55,061 nucleotides of DNA. It comes from a virus. Numbering within the stretch: position 1 is the first letter of the stretch; each line of letters starts with the position of its first letter. Position numbers and translations under genes: made by a program. A model generated the notes under the pieces. That model ran no database searches. It had not been told where the DNA came from and worked only from the letters and a program-made list of their open reading frames with translations. Shown here piece by piece: positions 20,355 through 29,969 of the stretch. The stretch spans positions 1 to 55,061 of IMG/VR virus record IMGVR_UViG_3300030109_000603; one strand, given 5' to 3'.

Positions 20355-21768
20355 ATATGCAGAAGAATTTAATACTAGGGAAGTTATTTTTGAGCCTAAT
20401 CCCGGTCCACAAACAGAGTTCTTAGCTTCTACTGAACAAGAAGTATTGTATGGTGGTTCTGCTGGTGGTGGTAAATCGTATAGTCTAGTAGCAGATCCTG
20501 TACGTTATTTAAATAACCCTAATGCTAGAATGCTTTTAGTACGTAGAAGTACTGAAGAACTAAGAGAACTTATCTCTGTATCTAAACAATTATACCCTAA
20601 AGCAATTCCCGGTATTAAGTTCATGGAAAGAGATAAGACTTGGGTAGCTCCGAGTGGAGCAACACTCTGGATGTCTTACTTGGATCGTGATGACGATGTG
20701 ATGCGATATCAAGGTCAGGCATTCAACTGGATCGGTTTTGACGAATTAACGCAATGGCCTACACCCTATCCTTGGAACTATATGAGGTCACGTCTTCGGA
20801 CAACCAAAGCCAGTGGACTACCTTTATATATGAGGGCAACAAGCAACCCCGGAGGTCCGGGCCATCAATGGGTAAAGAAGACTTTCATTGACCCTAATAC
20901 TCCTAATGAAGCTTTTTGGGCTACGGATACAGACAGTGGTGAAATTATATGCTGGCCTAAAGGTCATAGTAAAGAAGGTCAGCCCTTATTTAGACGTAGG
21001 TTTATCCCTGCTACCTTATTCGATAATCCTTATCTAGCAGAAGATGGTATGTATGAAGCTAATCTTTTGTCGTTACCTGAGCATCAGCGTAGGCAACTAT
21101 TAGAAGGTGATTGGGATATAAATGAGGGAGCAGCATTCCCTGAGTTTAATCGTAAAGAACATGTAATAGAATCATACGATATACCTAGTAGCTGGGCTAG
21201 ATTTAGAGCTTGTGACTATGGCTACGGTTCTCATACAGGAGTTGTGTGGATTGCAGTAACTCCAGCAGAACAGCTAGTTGTATACAGAGAAATGTATGTA
21301 TCTAAGGTTACTGCTACCGATTTAGCAGATATGATATTAGAAGCTGAAGATGGTGAGAAAATACGATATGGTGTTCTCGATTCTAGTTTATGGCATAATC
21401 GTGGTGATACTGGCCCATCATTGGCTGAACAAATGATTATGAAAGGTTGCCGTTGGAGGCCATCTGATAGATCTAGGGGATCTCGTGTAGCAGGTAAAAA
21501 TGAAATACATAGACGATTACAGATTGATGAATTTACAGAAGAACCTAGATTGGTATTTTTTAACAGTTGTGTCAATACCATTTCTCAGCTACCTGCCTTA
21601 CCTCTTGATAAAAATAATCCAGAGGATGTAGATACAAATGCAGAAGATCACTTGTATGATGCGTTGAGGTATGGTGTTATGACTAGACCACGTAGTAATT
21701 TATTTGACTTTGATTCAAATAATCACCGTACAGGGTTTCAAGTTTCAGATGCAACCTTTGGATATTAA
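20323..21768 (+). CDS. terL: Terminase large subunit
   Basis: The packaging motor: Walker A GGSAGGGKSY, Walker B IGFDELTQW, then a coupling-type TSNPGGPGH segment. The C-terminal RNase H-like nuclease has its acidic residues at RACDYGYGSH, YGVLDSSLWH and the final HLYDALRYG. The start is uncertain: the frame is open to 20221, but that would overlap the upstream gene by 134 bases. I choose GTG 20323 (about 481 residues), with TTG 20320 as an alternative. Confidence 0.93.
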   Translation: MEKKPEPLQIEYAEEFNTREVIFEPNPGPQTEFLASTEQEVLYGGSAGGGKSYSLVADPVRYLNNPNARMLLVRRSTEELRELISVSKQLYPKAIPGIKFMERDKTWVAPSGATLWMSYLDRDDDVMRYQGQAFNWIGFDELTQWPTPYPWNYMRSRLRTTKASGLPLYMRATSNPGGPGHQWVKKTFIDPNTPNEAFWATDTDSGEIICWPKGHSKEGQPLFRRRFIPATLFDNPYLAEDGMYEANLLSLPEHQRRQLLEGDWDINEGAAFPEFNRKEHVIESYDIPSSWARFRACDYGYGSHTGVVWIAVTPAEQLVVYREMYVSKVTATDLADMILEAEDGEKIRYGVLDSSLWHNRGDTGPSLAEQMIMKGCRWRPSDRSRGSRVAGKNEIHRRLQIDEFTEEPRLVFFNSCVNTISQLPALPLDKNNPEDVDTNAEDHLYDALRYGVMTRPRSNLFDFDSNNHRTGFQVSDATFGY

Positions 21769-21777
21769 GGATAAGAT

Positions 21778-23874
21778 ATGGAAGAAGATTTTGAAGAAAT
21801 GATCATGGATAGAGAAGAAACTACATCTATAGAAGATGTGGAAGAAGAAAGCTATTCAGATCCATCAGCAGGACAGATTGTTAGTTTTGTTAGAGAAAAA
21901 TATTCTAAAGCTGAAACTGCACGAGAGCTAGATGAACAACGTTGGATTCAAGCTTATCGTAACTATCGTGGTATCTATGGCCCTGATGTACAATTTACTT
22001 CTACAGAAAAATCTAAAGTATTTGTTAAAGTAACTAAGACTAAAGTACTAGCTGCATATGGTCAAATTGCAGAAGTATTGTTTGGCGGTAATAAATTTCC
22101 TATTACTATTGATCCTACAATTTTACCTGATGGAGTTGAAGAAACAGTAAACTTTGAGTCTAATGCAGATCAACGAAAGGCAAATGAAAGTTTGCCAGAT
22201 TTACTTCCGGGTGAAACGTACCAAGATTTTAAAGAACGTCTTGCAGGTATGCAGTCAAACTTAGAGCCAGTAATGGAGTATCTACAACCCGGACCTGCTA
22301 AAACTCCTACTTCTCCACAGTTTTACCCTGCTGAAGTTGCAGCTAAAAAGATGGAAAAGAAAATACATGACCAACTAGAAGAGTCTCACGCAAAGAAACA
22401 TCTTCGTGCTGCAGCTTTTGAGGCAGCGTTATTTGGTACTGGTATTATGAAAGGTCCATTTGCAGTAGATAAAGAATATGCAAATTGGGATGATGAGGGT
22501 AATTATTCTCCTGTATTTAAAACTATTCCACAAACTAGCTCTGTATCTATATGGAACTTTTATCCTGATCCAGATGCGGCTACTATGGAAGAAGCAGAGT
22601 ATATTATAGAACGTCACAAGATGTCACGTTCACAACTACGTGGTTTAAAAAATCGTCCATACTTCCGTGAAAATGCAATTGATAATGCATTGCGTTTAGG
22701 TGAATCCTACAATAAAGAATGGTGGGAACATGTAATGGAAGATAACTCAGAACAAGATCAAGCAGATCGTTTTGAGGTATTAGAGTTCTGGGGTTTTGTA
22801 GACACTGAGTTATTAGAAGAACAAGCTATTGATATCCCTGATGACCTAAAAGGTGCGGAGCAATTAAGTGTAAACGTTTGGATTTGTAATGGACAAGTAC
22901 TTCGTTTAGTAATGAACCCATTTACTCCAGCTTATATTCCATACTTTACTGCACCATATGAAATGAATCCCTATAGTATCTTTGGTGTTGGTATTGCTGA
23001 AAATATGGATGATACACAAACATTAATGAATGGCTTTATGCGTATGGCTGTAGATAATGCTGCACTATCAGGTAACTTACTTATTGAGATTGATGAAACA
23101 AACCTAGTTCCGGGGCAAGACCTATCTGTATATCCGGGTAAGGTATTCCGTAGACAGGGCGGTGCTCCGGGTCAAGCAATCTTTGGAACTAAGTTCCCTA
23201 ATGTAAGTAATGAAAATATGCAGATGTTTGATAAAGCAAGGGTATTATCTGATGAATCAACTGGTTTCCCATCTTTCGCACATGGTCAGACAGGCGTTAC
23301 TGGTGTGGGCCGTACTGCTTCTGGTATTTCTATGCTTATGTCTGCTGCTAACGGTAGTATACGGAATGTAGTCAAAAATATAGACGATTACTTACTAGCA
23401 CCGCTAGGCAAAGCTTTCTTTAACTTTAACATGCAGTTTAATTTTGATTCTGAGATTAAAGGTGATCTTGAAGTAAAAGCTCGTGGTACAGAAAGTTTAA
23501 TGGCTAATGAGGTACGTAGTCAACGATTGATGCAGTTTTTACAAGTTGTACAGAATCCAGCATTAGCACCGTTTGCACGTATGGATTACATTGTACGTGA
23601 GATTGCTAAGTCTATGGATCTTGATCCTGATAAGGTTGGGAACAATATGACACAAGCAGCAGTACAAGCTGAGATACTAAAGAAGTTCCAAGAAGCTAAT
23701 CCACCTGAACCACAACCGGGTGTTCCACCACAAGGTGGCCCTGAGAGCGCACCTGCTGGCGCTCAGGTTCAGGATACCTCTGGGGCAGGGGGAGGTACTA
23801 TAGGTACTGGTACAGCCCCCCAGCCGGGAGAACAGGGCTTCTCAGGTAATACTGGTGGAGATACTATACAGTGA
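21778..23874 (+). CDS. Portal protein (698 aa)
   Basis: A large acidic N-terminus, then a region rich in portal-like features: SIWNFYPDPDAATMEEAEYIIERH, the central hub EMNPYSIFGVGIAENMDDTQ and ATG-type helices (GRTASGISMLMSAAN). A Gly/Pro/Gln-rich disordered tail follows (about 640-698). Size and position between TerL and scaffold fit a podovirus portal, the ring through which DNA enters and leaves the head. Confidence 0.9.
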   Translation: MEEDFEEMIMDREETTSIEDVEEESYSDPSAGQIVSFVREKYSKAETARELDEQRWIQAYRNYRGIYGPDVQFTSTEKSKVFVKVTKTKVLAAYGQIAEVLFGGNKFPITIDPTILPDGVEETVNFESNADQRKANESLPDLLPGETYQDFKERLAGMQSNLEPVMEYLQPGPAKTPTSPQFYPAEVAAKKMEKKIHDQLEESHAKKHLRAAAFEAALFGTGIMKGPFAVDKEYANWDDEGNYSPVFKTIPQTSSVSIWNFYPDPDAATMEEAEYIIERHKMSRSQLRGLKNRPYFRENAIDNALRLGESYNKEWWEHVMEDNSEQDQADRFEVLEFWGFVDTELLEEQAIDIPDDLKGAEQLSVNVWICNGQVLRLVMNPFTPAYIPYFTAPYEMNPYSIFGVGIAENMDDTQTLMNGFMRMAVDNAALSGNLLIEIDETNLVPGQDLSVYPGKVFRRQGGAPGQAIFGTKFPNVSNENMQMFDKARVLSDESTGFPSFAHGQTGVTGVGRTASGISMLMSAANGSIRNVVKNIDDYLLAPLGKAFFNFNMQFNFDSEIKGDLEVKARGTESLMANEVRSQRLMQFLQVVQNPALAPFARMDYIVREIAKSMDLDPDKVGNNMTQAAVQAEILKKFQEANPPEPQPGVPPQGGPESAPAGAQVQDTSGAGGGTIGTGTAPQPGEQGFSGNTGGDTIQ

Positions 23875-24071
23875 GTCAACTAAAACTAGTCGTAAATAAT
23901 AAGCCACAGTGGGATGCAATGCTAGAAGAAATTTACTTTCGTATTGCATTCGCACATAAACAATTAGAACAATATGACGATCCTTCAGAAATATATCGTT
24001 TTCAAGGTGAGATTCGTGCATTAAGATCTTTGACTAAACTTAGGGATAAAATAAACAATGACCAATCTTGA
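23871..24071 (+). CDS. Small helical protein (66 aa), GTG start
   Basis: Overlaps the portal stop as GTGA. It is predicted all helical (WDAMLEEIYFRIAFAHKQLE, IRALRSLTKLRDKI). It probably takes part in virion assembly given its place between the portal and large virion genes. No family is recognised. Confidence 0.65.
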   Translation: MSQLKLVVNNKPQWDAMLEEIYFRIAFAHKQLEQYDDPSEIYRFQGEIRALRSLTKLRDKINNDQS

Positions 24072-27000
24072 TCAACAAATGAAAAAAGGTATGGGTTATG
24101 GTGAACTGATTGTAGATAATATACTTGGTTTAGATAACGAATATGAATCATTTGGTGAAAAATTAGGTAAAGCAATTAATGAGGATGAAATAGGATTCCT
24201 CAAAGATGCTGCTGTTGGTATCTATGAGGGGGCTAAAGAGTTTGTTACTAGCCCAATAGAAACAACTAAAGAAGTTATTACAAATATTAAAGACAGTGTA
24301 CAAAGGCTTGGTAGTGAAGATTTAGATACAAGACTACAAAGTATGTACGGTGTATCATACGATCAAGCTACAGATCAACAAGTAACTGCTGCAAGAGAAG
24401 CTGTTATTGGTGATGCTATGACTGCATTGGAATTAATTCCTGCAGCTAAGGCAGCAACAGTTACTGCAAAAGCAGCAAGCTCTGCTATACCTAGTGGAGT
24501 TAAAGCTGATATAGTAGGTCAAACCAAAGCAGTCTTTGGTGGTGACATGGAGTTTTTAAAAGGTACACCAACAGAACGTTCTGGTACTGTAGGTGTTGGT
24601 GCAGAAGTAGTTGGTCAAGATGATGTAAGTCTTGATGATATTACTGATTATATGGATTCAGAAGTAACACCTACTAAATCTAAAAAAGAAACAAACCCTT
24701 TAGTTAGAAGTGTAAATGCTAGTAATGTAGAGGTTCAAGCAGATTTAGCAGATTTTCGTAGTTCTGTTTTAGGTTCTTTAGACAATCTTGCCATTGGTAA
24801 AGATGGTATGTCTGGCTTTCAAATTAAAAAGTTTTTAGAAAAGAGAGCACCAAAAATAAATAAAACAGAATTGTATTGGTCAGGTCTTTTAGAAAACTTA
24901 GACGATAACAAAAAATATTCTAAACAACAATTAAAAACTCTTGCAGATAGAAATGTACCCAGAGTAGATATAGAAGTTCTTGATGGAAGTTATGCACGAT
25001 ATCGTGATCAGCAAAGAGTAGCTTTAAATGTTAATAACAATGTTATGCAGCCTTTAGATGGTTACAAAGAAATAGTTATTGTAAATAAAAATACTAAAGG
25101 AACTGAATACAGTGCAGGTCATTATGACATTATGTTTCAACCTGACGGTAATGTTTTAGCTCATGTAAGAGGTAGTTTTGTAGAAAATAATGAACCAGAC
25201 TTTCCAATAAAAGAAAAGTTTTTTCTTGTTGAAGAATTGCAAAGTGATGCTGTACAACAACATACGGTAGCAGATAAAGCAATTGCTAAGAAAATTAAAG
25301 AAGAAAAAGCATCTAAACCAACTTTAGGTGATATAGGTCTTCACTATCAAACAAAAATAAATGAAGCAGTTTTTGATTACCTTATGAACGGCCTTGAGTT
25401 TACGGATAAATTTATAAAAGATATAGATAGTTATAATTACCATTTTAGATATATAGGAGATCAAGACACTGCAGAGCAAGCTACACATTTAGGTTTAACT
25501 AATATCATAGATGATATGACAAGGTTAAAAAGTCGTTTCTTAGATGGTAATACTAGTAAAGATGCAATTGTATTGCAATTAAGTCAGAAATACGGTTTAA
25601 AAGAAAGATCAATTACAAGAAGAAGCATAGAAGAACTAGATGAAGTTGATAATATTTTTGCAAATGTTTTAGGTGATTATGTTTTTGGAAAGACTGCTGT
25701 AAGAAAATTTAATAAAGAAAATAATAATAAATTTAAAGAAGATTTAATAAACATCTTTAAAGGTATAAATATTGACACTGGTTTAGAAAAAGATTTAGTT
25801 CCAGCTAAATTATCTGATACAATTAGGATGTCTTTGCTTGCTGTAATTAGAGAATCTAAAAGTGAGGGTGTAAATAAAATATATATCCCTACCCCTGAAG
25901 TTATATCTAAAGCTCATGATTTAAGTTTAGAAGCTGCTAAAAATACCTATAGTGATGGGGTTAGAAAAGTTTTAAGAACACTTAATAATGAAACAAATGG
26001 TAAGATAAAATTTAAAAATAAAAATCCAGAGGGTATATCTTATTATGAAAATAAAGACGCAGTAGGAATAGAAATAGACATTACAGATTTTGATTTACCA
26101 GATAACCCACAGTTTAGATTTGATAGAGGTGGACTAGCTGTAAGTCAAACAGAACAAATGATGGGTATGCCTACTATGAGAGATCCTGCTGTCATAGATC
26201 CAACAACAGGACAACCGTATGATGCTTTAGGCTCTATGCGACAGCAAGCAGAACAAACTCGTCAAGCAGAAGTTAAAGAAGAATTTGAAAAGTTAAAACT
26301 TCCAGAAGATATTCAAGAAGAAGCTGAAGAAATTCTTAGACCTAAGTTAAGACCTGAAGGTTTACCTAATGTTTATGAAACTAAAACTGCAGTAGATAAA
26401 GTATTAGATTTAGGATATCTTTTAAAAGAAAAACAAAAAACTGGAGGTGGTCTTAGTAGAATTGTTTCTGGTTTAGATGAAAATAATCCTGTTCATCAAA
26501 AAATTATTAAAGGTTTTTTTGACAATGCAGTAGGTGGAGACACAGGATTTAATCCTACTAAAGACGCTTGGTGTGCTGCTTTTGTAAATCACGTACTTAC
26601 AGAACTTGGTGCAGACCTTATAAATTCTAAAGATCGTTATGATAGGATCAGAGCAAATAAATATAAAAACTATGGGCAGCCTGTAGATATTAATAATATC
26701 CAAGAAGGTGATATTGTTGTATTTGATTTTGATAAAGATGGTACTGCTGATCATGTAACTTTTTACGCAGGTGGTAGAATAACAAGTCAAGGTGAAGGTC
26801 AGTATATAAATGTAATTGGTGGTAATCAAGCTGGTGAAGTTTCTATAAGAGAAAATCATCCCTTGTATACATTAGATAATGTGGCTGCAATTAGAAGAAT
26901 TACTTATGATGGTGATGCATATGAAATAGCTCAAAGCCATAAAGATTCTGACCCAATATTTAAAACCTTCTTACCAGAAGAACATGAAGACTATGCCTTT

Positions 27001-28803
27001 AATTTACAAGGTAATTATAACAAAGGTGGAATGACTATGAATGGACAAATGGAAATGGCATTTATGCAAGATGGTGGATTAAAAGATGATGGGATGAAAA
27101 AAGATCCGATATCAGGTAATCCAATCCCTAATGGCTCTATGGCTAAAGAGGTGCGAGATGATATTCCTGCCCAACTGTCTGAAGGTGAGTATGTTGTACC
27201 TGCTGATGTCGTAAGATACCTTGGTGTAAAACACTTTGAGGATTTACGTGATAGAGCAAAAAGTGGCTTGCAGAATATGGAAGCAAATGGTAGAATAGGT
27301 GGAGAGCCAATTCCACCAATGCAACCACAGATGGCTGATGGTGGTGATCTTACTCCACAAGAAATGAATGAAATTACTAATATGATGAACCAAGGTGGTA
27401 TGGCTCGTAAAGGATACTATGGTGGTGGGTTTTCTAATACTGGTGGTGGTACTAGTTTTTATGATCCAGACCCTGCTAAAACTGCAAAAGCAATTGCTAC
27501 ACCAACAAAATATACTGGCTCATTTAGTAATGTAAATAGGCCAGTTGGTACAGGTACTGTTGTTCAAGATAGTCCTGTTACTTTGTATGGACCTAATGGA
27601 CAAGTAGTAACTGTACAGCTACCTTCACAACAAGAAGCTTATAATAATTATCTTACACAAGGTTATTCAACTACACCTCCGGGTACTACAAGTATTACAC
27701 AACCTCAAACAAGAAGCTCTAGTGATAGAGATGATGCTAAAGCAGAAAAGAAACGACTAGCTGATATGGTTGCAGAACAAGAAAGAGCTAGTCGAGTTGC
27801 AATATCAGATATGACTAAAGAACAAGCCCTTGAAGCATATCAAGGTGTAGAAATGGCTAAGTATGTTACTTCTGGTATGGTAGCTTTAAATCCAGCTATT
27901 GCTATTATTGGTAGACTATTTGCTGGTAATGAAAGCAAAAAAATTGAAGAACGTTTAAAAGAACTAGGTGTAACTGAATTACCAAAAGTTGACTATAAAA
28001 AAGGTGGTATAATAGGTAATATACTAGGTGGTAATAGTCTATTAGATGTATTAGATAATGCTATTACAGGACTACAAGAAGGTAAAATTGGTGCTGGTAA
28101 ATCTACATATGTAGCACAATTTAAACCTTCTAACTCTGGAGAGTATGGAAATAATTTGCAACAGTCTACAGGCAGTCTGTGGGGCAGTGAACAGGAAGCA
28201 TATGATCATGCAGTTAAAAGTGGTAACTATCATGTAGCAAATCACTTTGATGCTGTTAATCGTTTACGTGGTAAACAAAATAATTTTTATGAGTCAACTA
28301 AAGGTATGAGTAAAACTGCTGCATATGCTGAAGGACGTAAACTTGGACTATCTGTACATGACATGGATCAAGCATTTAAATATGGTGGTAGTTTAGGTAG
28401 AGCTATTTCTCAAGGTGTTGTTAAAAAAGAAGGTTTCTTTGGCACATATGAATTTATAGAAGGTAAAACAGTAGCTGATGTACAGGGTGGAACTACACCT
28501 GATCCTAGCAAACCTACAACTCCACAAGATAAAATTACTCCTGTTAAATCTGAGGATAATAATAAAGGACCATCTCATTCAGAGATTATGGCTCAACATA
28601 ATGCAATGAGAGAAAAAACTAAAAAAGCAGGTGAAACAGCACAAAAAAGTTTAGATACTTATAAAAAACAAACTGCAGGTCTTTCTAAATCAGATCAACA
28701 AAAAGAAGCAGAAAAAAGAACAGAGTCTGTTATAAGTGATATGCAAAGAGGAATACAACGAGGATTTAAAAAAGGTGGTTTAGCATCTAAACCTAAAAAA
28801 TAA
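24058..28803 (+). CDS. Giant virion protein with CHAP/NlpC-P60-like peptidoglycan hydrolase domain (1581 aa)
   Basis: The largest protein of the phage. Residues 1-200 are Ala-rich and helical; the middle is charged and partly disordered. A papain-like amidase domain spans about 815-950, with catalytic C839 (DAWCAAFVNH), NIQEGDIVVFDF and H899 (ADHVTFYAG), and then VIGGNQ. C-terminal to it are several KGG motifs (NKGGMTMNG, NQGGMARKG, YKKGGIIG, FKKGGLAS). It is probably carried in the virion to open the cell wall during DNA ejection, and its place between portal and scaffold agrees. The remaining segments are unrecognised. Confidence 0.75.
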   Translation: MTNLDQQMKKGMGYGELIVDNILGLDNEYESFGEKLGKAINEDEIGFLKDAAVGIYEGAKEFVTSPIETTKEVITNIKDSVQRLGSEDLDTRLQSMYGVSYDQATDQQVTAAREAVIGDAMTALELIPAAKAATVTAKAASSAIPSGVKADIVGQTKAVFGGDMEFLKGTPTERSGTVGVGAEVVGQDDVSLDDITDYMDSEVTPTKSKKETNPLVRSVNASNVEVQADLADFRSSVLGSLDNLAIGKDGMSGFQIKKFLEKRAPKINKTELYWSGLLENLDDNKKYSKQQLKTLADRNVPRVDIEVLDGSYARYRDQQRVALNVNNNVMQPLDGYKEIVIVNKNTKGTEYSAGHYDIMFQPDGNVLAHVRGSFVENNEPDFPIKEKFFLVEELQSDAVQQHTVADKAIAKKIKEEKASKPTLGDIGLHYQTKINEAVFDYLMNGLEFTDKFIKDIDSYNYHFRYIGDQDTAEQATHLGLTNIIDDMTRLKSRFLDGNTSKDAIVLQLSQKYGLKERSITRRSIEELDEVDNIFANVLGDYVFGKTAVRKFNKENNNKFKEDLINIFKGINIDTGLEKDLVPAKLSDTIRMSLLAVIRESKSEGVNKIYIPTPEVISKAHDLSLEAAKNTYSDGVRKVLRTLNNETNGKIKFKNKNPEGISYYENKDAVGIEIDITDFDLPDNPQFRFDRGGLAVSQTEQMMGMPTMRDPAVIDPTTGQPYDALGSMRQQAEQTRQAEVKEEFEKLKLPEDIQEEAEEILRPKLRPEGLPNVYETKTAVDKVLDLGYLLKEKQKTGGGLSRIVSGLDENNPVHQKIIKGFFDNAVGGDTGFNPTKDAWCAAFVNHVLTELGADLINSKDRYDRIRANKYKNYGQPVDINNIQEGDIVVFDFDKDGTADHVTFYAGGRITSQGEGQYINVIGGNQAGEVSIRENHPLYTLDNVAAIRRITYDGDAYEIAQSHKDSDPIFKTFLPEEHEDYAFNLQGNYNKGGMTMNGQMEMAFMQDGGLKDDGMKKDPISGNPIPNGSMAKEVRDDIPAQLSEGEYVVPADVVRYLGVKHFEDLRDRAKSGLQNMEANGRIGGEPIPPMQPQMADGGDLTPQEMNEITNMMNQGGMARKGYYGGGFSNTGGGTSFYDPDPAKTAKAIATPTKYTGSFSNVNRPVGTGTVVQDSPVTLYGPNGQVVTVQLPSQQEAYNNYLTQGYSTTPPGTTSITQPQTRSSSDRDDAKAEKKRLADMVAEQERASRVAISDMTKEQALEAYQGVEMAKYVTSGMVALNPAIAIIGRLFAGNESKKIEERLKELGVTELPKVDYKKGGIIGNILGGNSLLDVLDNAITGLQEGKIGAGKSTYVAQFKPSNSGEYGNNLQQSTGSLWGSEQEAYDHAVKSGNYHVANHFDAVNRLRGKQNNFYESTKGMSKTAAYAEGRKLGLSVHDMDQAFKYGGSLGRAISQGVVKKEGFFGTYEFIEGKTVADVQGGTTPDPSKPTTPQDKITPVKSEDNNKGPSHSEIMAQHNAMREKTKKAGETAQKSLDTYKKQTAGLSKSDQQKEAEKRTESVISDMQRGIQRGFKKGGLASKPKK

Positions 28804-28850
28804 TAAGGCTACTCAGCTACGGCTGACCCCAACATAAAAGGAGATAGGAT

Positions 28851-29732
28851 ATGCCTGAACTAGCAGAAGTGGAAGCACCAAAAACTGCAGGATTTGTAGA
28901 TCGTGGATATAGTTACGAGAAACGAAAAAAGAAAATAGAAGATGAAGAAAAGGAGATAGCAGAGCTTGAAGCCCAACAACGTGGTGAATCTGAAGAAGTC
29001 GAAGAAGAAACCAAAGAGGAAGAGGCCAATACAGAAGCTGAAGAAGAAACGTTATCTGCAGAAGAAAAATCTTTTAAAAAACGTTATGGTGATCTAAGAC
29101 GCCATATGCAGCAGAAAGAAAAAGAATGGGATGCAAAGCTTGAAAAGCTACAAACTTCTAAATCAAGTGTTATCCCACCTAAGTCTGATGAAGACATAGA
29201 AGCATGGGCAGAAAAATATCCTGACGTTGCTGGTATAGTAGAAACTATCGCAACTAAAAAAGCACAGGAGATGTTTGAGAAAGCTGATACTCGACTAAAA
29301 GAACTAGACGAAGCTCAATCAGAAGCTAATCGAGTTAAAGCTGAGAATAAAATACGTGAGTCACATTCTGACTTTGATAAACTACGTGAGTCAGACGAGT
29401 TTCATAATTGGGCTGACGAACAACCTAAGTGGGTTAAAGATGCACTTTATGAAAATGCAGATGACCCAGCTTCAGTAGTACGTGTTATTGATCTTTATAA
29501 AATAGATAAAGGTCTTACTATTAAAGATAAAAAAGCAAATAAAAAAGCAGCAGCTTCACCAGTTACTAAACGTAGCAAAACACAAGTTGATGTAGCTGAT
29601 GCTAATGAAATGATCCGTGAGTCAGATGTTGCTAGAATGTCTGATAAAGAATTTGAAGAACGCTCAGATGAAATTACTAAAGCAATGCGTAATGGTAAAT
29701 TTATCTATGACGTGTCTGGTAATGCCAGATAA
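28851..29732 (+). CDS. Scaffolding protein
   Basis: A 293-residue, Glu/Lys-rich, almost wholly helical protein (EEVEEETKEEEANTEAEEE near the N-terminus, LEKLQTSKS, ATKKAQEMFEKAD), placed directly before the major capsid gene. Composition, length and position fit podovirus scaffolds that template head assembly and then leave. The Shine-Dalgarno AAAGGAGATAGGAT precedes it. Confidence 0.85.
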   Translation: MPELAEVEAPKTAGFVDRGYSYEKRKKKIEDEEKEIAELEAQQRGESEEVEEETKEEEANTEAEEETLSAEEKSFKKRYGDLRRHMQQKEKEWDAKLEKLQTSKSSVIPPKSDEDIEAWAEKYPDVAGIVETIATKKAQEMFEKADTRLKELDEAQSEANRVKAENKIRESHSDFDKLRESDEFHNWADEQPKWVKDALYENADDPASVVRVIDLYKIDKGLTIKDKKANKKAAASPVTKRSKTQVDVADANEMIRESDVARMSDKEFEERSDEITKAMRNGKFIYDVSGNAR

Positions 29733-29735
29733 CTA

Positions 29736-29763
29736 TTGACAAATAAAAAATCAATAGTATAAC
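29736..29763 (+). promoter_or_regulatory. Promoter for the major capsid transcript
   Basis: TTGACA (29736-29741), 16-bp spacer, TATAAC (29758-29763), just past the scaffold stop. AATAGTATAACTA is shared with the promoter at 14490-14517. It provides extra capsid mRNA. Confidence 0.75.
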
Positions 29764-29969
29764 TAGGGAGTATGAAACAAAAGCCTCTTGTGACTACCTT
29801 TTGTTTTATACTTATTTCCAATAAAGTCTAAACTAGGAAGAACTACCTGTTCGAGTATAGGCCCGTATGTTTAACGGTTGGCCGACTGTTAGCCTTACGC
29901 ACCCTAGAAAAGCAACAGCCTCTTATTGGTATTAGCTTTTAAGTAAGCCAACTATCAGGAGGATTTATT
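29764..29969 (+). other. Long structured leader of the capsid mRNA (about 200 nt)
   Basis: The gap between promoter and capsid gene has no convincing gene. It holds paired segments ACAAAAG / CTTTTGT (about 29778-29806) and AAAAGC / GCTTTT (about 29908-29941), and a tiny frame of 19 codons at 29772 (MKQKPLVTTF...). The capsid start has AGGAGG. A leader this long suggests RNA stability or translational control. A tRNA was looked for and not found. Confidence 0.5.

Noticed and set aside
26473-26859. Minus-strand frame of 128 codons
   Set aside because: It is antisense to the CHAP domain of the giant virion protein and looks like a composition shadow.
29820-29960. tRNA-like TTCGA sequence in the capsid leader
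   Set aside because: No acceptor stem, D arm or anticodon arm of tRNA geometry could be built around it.
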